DNA from: Spirochaetia bacterium
GTDB lineage: Bacteria; Spirochaetota; Spirochaetia; Treponematales; Breznakiellaceae
Length of the DNA: 5,017 bases
Direction of reading: 5' to 3'
NCBI GenBank assembly: GCA_025997755.1
Contig: BNVA01000134.1
Location: 1-5,017, forward strand
The position numbers were made by a program, and so were the translations under genes. Below the pieces are notes generated by a model. That model was not told where the DNA came from. It made no database searches and saw only the letters and a list, made by a program, of their open reading frames with translations. This document shows positions 1-5,017 of the stretch, piece by piece. How positions within the stretch are numbered: position 1 is the stretch's first letter; the number at the start of each line of letters is the position of its first letter.

Positions 1-758
1 TCAAAAAAGACCTTGAAACCAGCTTGAGGCTTTTAAAAACCGATCATATCGACATATATCAATTTCATAACCTAAAATCTTTTCCAAAACCGGATGACGG
101 CACTGGTCTCTACGAGGCTGCATTGACGGCAAAAAAAGAAGGAAAAATCCGGTTTATAGGATTAACAAATCACCGTTTGGCTGTTGCGGTAGATGCCGTC
201 AAAAGCGGACTTTTCGATACCATGCAGTTTCCCTTCAGCTATATTTCAAACGAAAAAGAAAGCGGTCTTGTCCGTTTATGCGAAGAAAAAAACGTAGGCT
301 TTATTGCGATGAAGGCTTTGAGCGGCGGTTTGTTGAATGATGTTTATACTGCCGCAGCATTTATGAATACGCAAAAATATGCTGCCCCTATCTGGGGTAT
401 ACAAACCATGGAAGAGCTTGACAAACTCCTTGATGCAATAAAAAACGAACAAGGGCTTACACAAGAACAGAAGGAACGTATAGAGAAGGACAGGACGGAG
501 CTAATAGGGGAATTTTGCCGGTCCTGCGGGTACTGCCTTCCCTGTCCGCAAGATATACTAATACCGAATTGCGCCAGAATGATGTGGCTTTTGCGGCGTA
601 TGCCTGCCGCTCTCTACCTGACTGCGGAATGGCAGGCGGAAATGAAAAAAACAACAACTTGTCAAAACTGCGGAGACTGCAAATCACGCTGCCCCTATGG
701 GCTAGACATTCCAGCCATGTTAAAGAAAAATTACGCCGATTATCAGACATTTTTATAA
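1..758 (+). CDS. Aldo/keto reductase with C-terminal double 4Fe-4S ferredoxin-like module (5' end outside window)
   Basis: This is the C-terminal part of a reductase that probably uses NAD(P)H and also carries iron-sulfur clusters; the substrate is unknown. The reading frame is open from the first full codon at position 3 (KKDLETSLRLLKTDHIDIYQFHN), so the gene starts before the window. A TTG at 24 is only an internal Leu codon. Counting that Leu as residue 1, DHIDIYQFH (7-15) is the aldo/keto reductase barrel strand with the conserved catalytic His15, and RFIGLTNH (43-50) matches the family's IGxSNH strand. The catalytic Asp, Tyr and Lys would lie upstream. The tail has two cysteine clusters, C165-x2-C168-x2-C171-x2-C174-P and C213-x2-C216-x2-C219-x3-C223-P, the pattern of bacterial reductases with two [4Fe-4S] clusters. 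No signal peptide can be judged. It lies on the same strand as ftsH, 114 bp upstream. The family call is firm; the physiological role is not known. Confidence 0.9.
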   Translation, partial: KKDLETSLRLLKTDHIDIYQFHNLKSFPKPDDGTGLYEAALTAKKEGKIRFIGLTNHRLAVAVDAVKSGLFDTMQFPFSYISNEKESGLVRLCEEKNVGFIAMKALSGGLLNDVYTAAAFMNTQKYAAPIWGIQTMEELDKLLDAIKNEQGLTQEQKERIEKDRTELIGEFCRSCGYCLPCPQDILIPNCARMMWLLRRMPAALYLTAEWQAEMKKTTTCQNCGDCKSRCPYGLDIPAMLKKNYADYQTFL

Positions 759-759
759 T
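754..759 (+). promoter_or_regulatory. Perfect TATAAT hexamer overlapping the reductase stop codon, weak promoter candidate
   Basis: TATAAT overlaps the TAA stop of the reductase gene. At a 17-base spacing the upstream hexamer is TTACGC (731-736), a poor match to TTGACA, and there is no TG extension. If it is used, transcription would begin around 766, so the stem-loop at 765-788 would sit at the very 5' end of the ftsH mRNA. A chance match in AT-rich DNA is quite possible. Confidence 0.2.
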
Positions 760-764
760 AGTCC

Positions 765-788
765 GAATTTTGCTGTCGGCAGCAATTC
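765..788 (+). terminator. Small stem-loop, possible weak intrinsic terminator of the reductase gene
   Basis: TTGCTG (770-775) pairs with CAGCAA (780-785) around a TCGG tetraloop. Three further pairs (765-767 with 786-788) can form if two T bases are bulged. The stem begins 7 to 12 bases after the reductase stop and is followed by TTTT at 790-793. The position suits a terminator, but the stem is short, half A/T, and its T-tract is brief. It could instead be a structure in the ftsH leader. Confidence 0.35.
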
Positions 789-790
789 AT

Positions 791-818
791 TTTACAAATT
801 CAAAACCATTGCTAATTT
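791..818 (+). promoter_or_regulatory. ftsH: Possible ftsH promoter (TTTACA / TG-n-TAATTT)
   Basis: TTTACA (791-796) matches five of six bases of the -35 consensus. After 16 bases comes TAATTT (813-818), a weak -10 with a TG at 810-811 in the extended -10 position. It lies after the stem-loop and about 55 bases before the ftsH start, a sensible place. The -10 match is poor, so this is only a candidate. Confidence 0.25.
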
Positions 819-872
819 TGATGTTATTGTTTAGTCTTAAACAGTAATTTTCTTTAAAAAAAGAGGTAATTA

Positions 873-2822
873 ATGGGCGACGGCAGTAAAAATAACAAAA
901 ACCAAGGAGGACCGTTTTTTAATTTTGGCGGAAACTCCGGAGGTCCTAAATTACCTGATCCAAAAAAATTCGGCGGATGGAAATTTTCTATAATTTACAT
1001 TGTTGTACTCGTTTTGGGTATGAGTCTTTTCAATTATGTTTTTATGAACAAAGTGAATCCGACTATTGATTATTCGGAGTTTAAACAAAAGATTGAATCC
1101 GGCGAGATTAGGCGTGTGGAACTCTCGGATTCGTACTTCAAGGGTTATACGCAGCTTACCCCAATACAGAATACCCAGAAACCGGCTCTGCCTCTAAAAT
1201 ACTCTACTCAACCGGAAAATGTTTACCGTGCAGTACCCATAAATGATCCCGATATTATCAAACTGATGGACGAAAAAGGAGTTTCGTACTTTGCGGTTTC
1301 ACGCGAAGGCAGCACGATTTTAAATATAATTTTTTCGTGGGTTTTACCCATCGCATTCTTTTTCTTTATATGGCGTTTTTTAATGAAACGTATGGGAAAC
1401 CTTGGCGGGAATGTTCTTTCCGTTGGGCAGAACAGAGCGGTAATTGTCGCGGAAGGCGATATTATTACACGTTTTGCCGATGTTGCCGGAGTTGATGAAG
1501 CTAAGGAAGAACTTGTTGAGGTTGTGGATTTTTTAAAAAGTCCGCAAAAATATACGGACATAGGCGGAAAAATCCCCAAAGGTGTGCTGTTGGTGGGTCC
1601 GCCCGGCACCGGAAAGACGCTTCTTGCAAGGGCTGTGGCAGGAGAAGCCGGTGTTTCGTTTTTTCGTATGAGCGGCGCGGATTTTGTAGAGATGTTTGTT
1701 GGTGTCGGCGCGGCACGCGTACGCGATCTGTTCAAACAGGCACGCGGTAAGGCGCCCTGTATCATATTTATTGATGAGCTTGATGCCATAGGAAAAAGCC
1801 GCCTAAACAGCATTTCTGGCGGCAACGATGAGCGGGAGCAGACCCTAAATCAACTTTTGGTGGAAATGGATGGCTTTGACGGTACATCTGGTCTTATTAT
1901 CGTGGCGGCGACAAACCGTCCTGATGTTCTTGACCCTGCCCTACTCCGCCCGGGGAGGTTTGACAGACAGGTCTTGGTAGACCGTCCTGACCTTATAGGC
2001 CGCGAGGCAATTTTAAAGATACACTCAAAGCCCGTAAAACTTGATGGCGATGTTGACCTTGCTTCGGTTGCCCGCAGTACTTCAGGATTTGTGGGAGCAG
2101 ACCTTGCTAACATTGTAAACGAGGCGGCATTGCTTGCCGTACGTGCCGGACGGAAACTCGTTCAACAACAGGATTTTAGCGAAGCCATAGAAAAAACTGT
2201 AGCCGGTTTACAAAAGAAAACCCGTGTAATAAAACCGGAGGAACGGCGTATTGTGGCTTTCCATGAAACAGGACATGCGCTTATTGCGGCATTTACACCG
2301 AATTCAGATCCCGTACAAAAAATCTCGATTATTCCGAGGGGTTTCGGCGCTTTAGGCTACACCCTGCAAATGCCGGTGGAAGACCGCTATCTTATGACGG
2401 AAGAAGAATTACTTGGCAAAATTGATGTGTTTTTGGGCGGCAGAGCAGCCGAAGAATTGATTTTTAGTAAAATCTCTACGGGTGCGGCAAATGATCTTAC
2501 AAAGGCTACCGACATTGCCCGCAAGATGATAACCGACTATGGTATGAGTGTCCGCTTCAAGAATGTCGCCCTTACCTCACGCGGAGCGGGCATTATGGGA
2601 CAGCAGTCGCAGGATCCTGTTTTTCATCGTGAGTATGCGGAAACCACACAGCAGTACATAGACGAGGAAATTGCCCGCATTGTTGATCTACGATATGAGC
2701 ATGTTAAAGAATGTCTAAGCGGCATTATGGAGTTGTTGAACACCATTGCAGAGCTTTTACTGGATAAGGAAACAATAGACGAAAAAGAGTTTAAGGCATT
2801 GATTGCGTCCAAAAGCGCGTAA
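873..2822 (+). CDS. ftsH: ATP-dependent zinc metalloprotease FtsH
   Basis: FtsH is a membrane-anchored AAA+ protease that forms hexamers, unfolds damaged or regulated proteins with ATP and cuts them in the cytoplasm. The 649 residues match the usual length. In order: a Gly/Asn-rich cytoplasmic N-terminus (1-35); a membrane helix (about 38-58); an extracytoplasmic domain (about 60-148); a second membrane helix (about 149-171); and the AAA module with Walker A GPPGTGKT (242-249), pore loop FVGVG (275-279), Walker B IIFIDE (297-302) and an arginine-finger region LLRPGRFDR (357-365). The protease domain has the zinc motif HETGH (464-468, Glu465 catalytic) with Asp541 in AANDLTKAT as probable third ligand, 77 residues after the first His as in known FtsH. 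All key residues are intact. The ATG has a good ribosome site AAGAGG (861-866), six bases away. The gene ends one base before the converging HD-GYP gene. Confidence 0.98.
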   Translation: MGDGSKNNKNQGGPFFNFGGNSGGPKLPDPKKFGGWKFSIIYIVVLVLGMSLFNYVFMNKVNPTIDYSEFKQKIESGEIRRVELSDSYFKGYTQLTPIQNTQKPALPLKYSTQPENVYRAVPINDPDIIKLMDEKGVSYFAVSREGSTILNIIFSWVLPIAFFFFIWRFLMKRMGNLGGNVLSVGQNRAVIVAEGDIITRFADVAGVDEAKEELVEVVDFLKSPQKYTDIGGKIPKGVLLVGPPGTGKTLLARAVAGEAGVSFFRMSGADFVEMFVGVGAARVRDLFKQARGKAPCIIFIDELDAIGKSRLNSISGGNDEREQTLNQLLVEMDGFDGTSGLIIVAATNRPDVLDPALLRPGRFDRQVLVDRPDLIGREAILKIHSKPVKLDGDVDLASVARSTSGFVGADLANIVNEAALLAVRAGRKLVQQQDFSEAIEKTVAGLQKKTRVIKPEERRIVAFHETGHALIAAFTPNSDPVQKISIIPRGFGALGYTLQMPVEDRYLMTEEELLGKIDVFLGGRAAEELIFSKISTGAANDLTKATDIARKMITDYGMSVRFKNVALTSRGAGIMGQQSQDPVFHREYAETTQQYIDEEIARIVDLRYEHVKECLSGIMELLNTIAELLLDKETIDEKEFKALIASKSA

Positions 2823-2839
2823 ATTATAAGGCGCGGGCT
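2814..2839. terminator. Imperfect GC-rich hairpin at the convergent gene junction
   Basis: CGCG at 2816-2819 pairs with CGCG at 2832-2835, extended by AG (2814-2815) with CT (2838-2839) if GG is bulged; the loop is 12 bases. It spans both stop codons. Read on the minus strand the stem runs into a short T stretch (2813-2811), which would suit termination of the HD-GYP transcript. On the plus strand the nearest T-run is about ten bases later (2849-2853). It is weak and may be coincidental, but no better terminator lies near this junction. Confidence 0.25.
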
Positions 2840-3957
2840 ATAAACATATTTTTGTTTGCCAGCAGATTGATTATTTCTACCTCAAAGAGTTCTTTGCCGT
2901 CTTTATCGATCACTATTTGTACTACCGGCCTAAGCGGTATTTCGCTGTTTGTATCAAGCACCTTTGCTACACTACCGTCATTTAATACGACAGAAGAGCC
3001 TATGGGATAAATTCCCATAATATTTACAAATGTTTTAATCATATCGGGCGAAAAACATACGGCATTTTCGGAAACCAAATTTTTCATAGCCTGATAACCT
3101 GTAAGCGAATTACGGTACGGTTTTTCACTAACCATCGCCTCAAAAGCATCCGCAATGGAAACGACAAGCGCCCCGCTATCTATTGAATTACCCTGTAAAC
3201 GTTGAGGATAGCCGGTACCGTCCCATCTTTCGTGGTGCTGTAATGCTATTAACCCAACAGTCTTGGGATAGAGCAATTCATTAACCAGTATCGAGTAAGA
3301 GGAATAAGGATGCGAAGCTATTATTTGCGCTTCATTCGGGGACAGCGCACCTTTTTTGTTTATAATTTCCGGCGGCACCCTTAACATTCCTACATCGTGA
3401 AGCATAGCTCCGGCAACAATCTCTAAAACTTTCTGGGTATCAAATTTCATTTCCATCCCGATAACGGCAGAGAGAATTGCAATATTGATAGAGCTTTTTG
3501 CCATTTCATAACCGGAGATCGTACTGCCCAGAATAAAAGCTATGGAACTCATGCGATCCGTTTTTATTATATGAATAAGAGTTGCCGTTATTTGCCAAAG
3601 CGAGCGTATGTTTACCGGTTTTTTTGCCTTTATAAATTCAAAAATAGTATCAAGTTGTTTAATCAGAACTTCGATTTTTTTGTTTACTTCCGAAGTTTTT
3701 CCTTTTTTGTTTATTTGAGTTTTTACCGGCAGAGTATTTGCAAGGATCGTTGCGATACTTTTGTTTTTTTTTACCGGCAATTCGCCGCCAATAAGAACAC
3801 CGTCGGTTGATAAACTTTTAACATCAAGTGTTGTTAGTAATGTAATATCTTTTTGACGTAAAGCAATATTCTCAGGTAAAAACATAGTACCATCATCTAA
3901 AAAAAGAGCTTTCGTGTACTTTTGATCGGCACGTAAAGAGGATACGTCAATTTTCAT
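2824..3957 (-). CDS. HD-GYP domain protein, probable cyclic-di-GMP phosphodiesterase
   Basis: HD-GYP proteins hydrolyse cyclic-di-GMP or act as its receptors. This 377-residue protein has no membrane helix or signal peptide, so it is probably cytosolic. Residues 1-60 form a small N-terminal domain (KALFLDDGTMFLPENIALRQKDI) like that preceding many HD-GYP domains, not a typical receiver domain. A Lys-rich helical linker follows (62-113), then the HD-GYP domain (about 145-315) and a C-terminal tail (GIYPIGSSVVLNDGSVAKVL) common in the family. Visible signatures are His187-Asp188 (LHDVG), His216 (ASHP), His241-His242-Glu243 with WDGTGYP to 251, and Asp270 (SIADAFEAM). Glu151 is present, but the His expected four residues later is Ser155. 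The ATG has GGAG (3969-3966) eight bases upstream. It follows rplS by 57 bp. Borrelia has a related HD-GYP phosphodiesterase (PdeB); orthology is not shown here, and activity must be doubted because of Ser155. Confidence 0.9.
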   Translation of the reverse strand: MKIDVSSLRADQKYTKALFLDDGTMFLPENIALRQKDITLLTTLDVKSLSTDGVLIGGELPVKKNKSIATILANTLPVKTQINKKGKTSEVNKKIEVLIKQLDTIFEFIKAKKPVNIRSLWQITATLIHIIKTDRMSSIAFILGSTISGYEMAKSSINIAILSAVIGMEMKFDTQKVLEIVAGAMLHDVGMLRVPPEIINKKGALSPNEAQIIASHPYSSYSILVNELLYPKTVGLIALQHHERWDGTGYPQRLQGNSIDSGALVVSIADAFEAMVSEKPYRNSLTGYQAMKNLVSENAVCFSPDMIKTFVNIMGIYPIGSSVVLNDGSVAKVLDTNSEIPLRPVVQIVIDKDGKELFEVEIINLLANKNMFIARAL

Positions 3958-3978
3958 GGTCTATGCTCCAAAACCGTA

Positions 3979-4008
3979 ATCGTAAAGAAATTTAAAAATT
4001 CTTTACAA
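3979..4008 (-). promoter_or_regulatory. Possible promoter for the HD-GYP gene
   Basis: On the minus strand TTGTAA (4008-4003) and TACGAT (3984-3979) are 18 bases apart; each matches four of six consensus bases. The -10 ends about 21 bases before the ATG, leaving a short leader with the ribosome site GGAG. This would allow expression apart from the trmD-rplS operon. Both boxes are weak, so read-through from rplS is equally possible. Confidence 0.25.
3982..4006. repeat. Perfect 8-bp inverted repeat between rplS and the HD-GYP gene
   Basis: GTAAAGAA (3982-3989) and TTCTTTAC (3999-4006) are exact reverse complements separated by nine A/T bases. With only two G/C pairs and no trailing T-tract it would be a poor terminator. 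It lies between, and overlaps the edges of, the candidate -35 and -10 boxes of the HD-GYP gene, where a repressor operator would lie. It could equally be an AT-rich attenuator after rplS. Confidence 0.45.
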
Positions 4009-4014
4009 CAAATG

Positions 4015-4431
4015 TCATTTGGCGGGAGCAGCGGGTACCGGCTTTGAAGTAGATTCCTTGCGGGTTTTCTTAGTAACGGTACTCTTTTTTCCCAATAGTT
4101 CTTTGATCTTTGCAGCCTTTCCTATTTTAGTTCTTATATAATAAAGTTTTGCACGGCGTACCCTGCCAGATCTTATTACTTCGACTTCGGCAATGCGTGG
4201 AGAATGAATCGGGAAAACACGCTCAACACCTACACCGTAAGAATTCTTGCGGACGGTAAATGTTCTGCCTATACGCGAATTTTTAAACGCAATAACAAGC
4301 CCCTCATAGATCTGAATACGTTCTTTACCGCCTTCAACTATTTTAAAATGAACCTTAACCGTGTCGCCGACTCTAAAATAATCAACTTTTTCTTTCATCC
4401 CGGCTTCTTCAATAGCCCTAATTTCGTTCAC
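4015..4431 (-). CDS. rplS: 50S ribosomal protein L19
   Basis: L19 is a large-subunit protein at the interface with the small subunit. I chose the GTG at 4431, giving 138 residues that begin [11 protein letters not shown], because it matches the usual L19 N-terminus (MNEIIKAIE) and has a strong AGGAGG just upstream. Family blocks, numbered from this start, are [17 protein letters not shown] (about 18-34), FTVRK (58-62), [16 protein letters not shown] (65-80) and RRAKLYYIR (92-100). The conserved core ends near residue 116; the last 22 residues are a Lys/Thr/Ser then Pro/Ala-rich tail, making the protein longer than the usual 115 or so residues. The start lies inside the end of trmD (14-base overlap), so translation is probably coupled. 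An upstream in-frame GTG at 4455 would add eight residues that do not look like L19 and has no ribosome site. Confidence 0.97.
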   Translation of the reverse strand: MNEIRAIEEAGMKEKVDYFRVGDTVKVHFKIVEGGKERIQIYEGLVIAFKNSRIGRTFTVRKNSYGVGVERVFPIHSPRIAEVEVIRSGRVRRAKLYYIRTKIGKAAKIKELLGKKSTVTKKTRKESTSKPVPAAPAK

Positions 4432-5017
4432 ATTTCCTCCTCTCGGAAACCTCACCTATGATCCGTATGATCTCGGCATTGAAAACACCTGCTTTTATTC
4501 CCTTTTCTATTAAATCCGGCCGAACATCAAGCGTTTTTTCAATACGTTTTTCCAGTCTCCAATGTCTAATATTTTCGTGATGACCGGACATTAAAACATC
4601 CGGCACCCTAAGCGTATCAAAAATTTCAGGTCTTGTCCACTGGGGGTATTCAAGAAGTCCATCCGAAAAACTTTCTTCCATAAGGGATTCACTAGTTATA
4701 ACACTTTCCAACAGGCGGTAGGTAGCGTCAATTACTATGAGAGCGGCAGTTTCCCCGGAAGACAGAACATAATCGCCTACGGATATTTCATCATCGGCAT
4801 AGAGATTTAAAACCCGCTGATCTATACCTTCATACCGTCCGCAAACCAGTATTAACTCGTTTTCGCAGACTAATTCCTTAGCCAAATCCTGATTGAACAG
4901 CCTACCGGAGGGAGTTAGAAAAATTGTACGCGCCGTTTTTTCGCCGCCGTTTTTCTTTGCACCGGCAGCTTCCAAAGCAGCCGAAAGAGGTTCGGGCATT
5001 AACAACATACCCGCGCC
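4418..5017 (-). CDS. trmD: tRNA (guanine-N1-)-methyltransferase TrmD (5' end outside window)
   Basis: TrmD transfers a methyl group from S-adenosylmethionine to G37 of tRNAs, preventing +1 frameshifts. About 199 C-terminal residues are present; the frame enters at the window edge in the conserved GGGAGM segment ([11 protein letters not shown]), so about 60 residues are missing. Counting from that Met (codon at 5008): TIFLTPSGR (28-36), [14 protein letters not shown] (52-65), the trefoil-knot cofactor segment [12 protein letters not shown] (75-86), [17 protein letters not shown] (112-128) and [15 protein letters not shown] (138-152) are all TrmD signatures. Two positions differ from E. coli: Ser84 replaces Gly140 of SGGE, and Glu112 replaces Asp169, the residue proposed as catalytic base. 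Both may be typical of spirochaetes. The stop overlaps the rplS start by 14 bases. The usual operon partners rpsP and rimM would lie beyond the right edge. Confidence 0.97.
   Translation of the reverse strand, partial: GAGMLLMPEPLSAALEAAGAKKNGGEKTARTIFLTPSGRLFNQDLAKELVCENELILVCGRYEGIDQRVLNLYADDEISVGDYVLSSGETAALIVIDATYRLLESVITSESLMEESFSDGLLEYPQWTRPEIFDTLRVPDVLMSGHHENIRHWRLEKRIEKTLDVRPDLIEKGIKAGVFNAEIIRIIGEVSERRKCERN
4436..4441 (-). promoter_or_regulatory. rplS: Ribosome binding site AGGAGG of rplS inside trmD
   Basis: A full AGGAGG lies within two Arg codons near the end of trmD and ends four bases before the GTG at 4431. It decides the rplS start: an ATG two bases upstream of that GTG is followed at once by TGA, and the GTG at 4455 has no such site. 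The spacing is a little short, but the purine run extends further upstream (GAGAGGAGG). Confidence 0.75.

Noticed and set aside
24..26. TTG at 24 as a true start of the reductase
   Set aside because: The upstream in-frame codons encode KKDLETS, which continues the conserved helix LExSLxxLKTDxID, so the gene enters from outside the window.
513..695. Possible frameshift or gene fusion where the reductase joins the cysteine-rich tail
   Set aside because: The frame is continuous, and aldo/keto reductases with this same double-cluster tail are a known bacterial family.
457..750. 97-codon minus-strand frame under the reductase cysteine region
   Set aside because: It is a shadow of the ferredoxin-like module, with no family features and no promoter or ribosome site.
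515..847. 110-codon plus-strand frame overlapping the reductase end and the intergenic gap
   Set aside because: Most of it is the second ferredoxin region read in another frame; the reductase frame has intact Cys motifs through 692, and this frame has no ribosome site or recognisable domain.
1223..1825. 200-codon open frame on the minus strand opposite ftsH
   Set aside because: It lies entirely opposite the conserved FtsH coding sequence, much of it the ATPase domain, its translation is low-complexity Ser/Pro/Thr with no family resemblance, and it is a by-product of codon use in ftsH.
3571..3810. 79-codon plus-strand frame rich in Phe and Tyr
   Set aside because: It is the reverse of the Lys-rich linker of the HD-GYP protein, whose AAA codons read as TTT on the other strand; it is not a membrane protein.
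4432..4455. Eight-residue N-terminal extension of L19 from the GTG at 4455
   Set aside because: MRFPRGGN does not resemble L19, there is no ribosome site, and the extension is AGGAGG and trmD coding sequence; the GTG at 4431 gives the family N-terminus.
4204..4461. 85-codon plus-strand frame opposite rplS
   Set aside because: It is fully antisense to the conserved L19 core and has no recognisable features.

Overview
The window is a compact piece of bacterial chromosome, most likely from a spirochaete close to Treponema. The evidence is indirect. FtsH has the Gly/Asn-rich N-terminus followed by a [19 protein letters not shown] entry into the first membrane helix, which I recall from treponemal FtsH. 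TrmD carries SSGE where most bacteria have SGGE, which I recall from Borrelia TrmD. An HD-GYP protein lies directly behind rplS. GC content looks moderate (low to mid 40s by eye). No rRNA, tRNA, CRISPR array, insertion sequence or phage gene is visible.

Layout. Positions 1-758 (+) hold the 3' two thirds of an aldo/keto reductase with a C-terminal double [4Fe-4S] ferredoxin-like module; its start lies before the window. A 114-bp intergenic gap (759-872) holds a small stem-loop and weak promoter-like boxes. It leads into ftsH (873-2822, +), a complete 649-residue membrane AAA+ zinc protease. From 2824 everything is on the minus strand, in transcription order: trmD (5017 down to 4418, start cut by the window edge), rplS (4431 down to 4015, start buried in the end of trmD) and, after 57 bp, an HD-GYP-domain gene (3957 down to 2824). 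ftsH and the HD-GYP gene converge with one base between their stop codons.

How the genes relate. trmD-rplS is the end of the widespread rpsP-rimM-trmD-rplS translation operon. TrmD makes m1G37 in tRNA, and L19 sits at the interface of the two ribosomal subunits. The HD-GYP protein is a probable cyclic-di-GMP phosphodiesterase or binding protein and may be co-transcribed with them or driven from its own weak promoter. FtsH handles quality control of membrane proteins. The reductase has no evident functional link to the rest.

Nothing here is a clearly new system. The points most worth a second look are a Ser in place of the first metal-ligand His of the HD-GYP domain, a Glu in place of the catalytic Asp of TrmD, an 8-bp inverted repeat lying between possible promoter boxes ahead of the HD-GYP gene, and the very tight trmD/rplS and ftsH/HD-GYP junctions.
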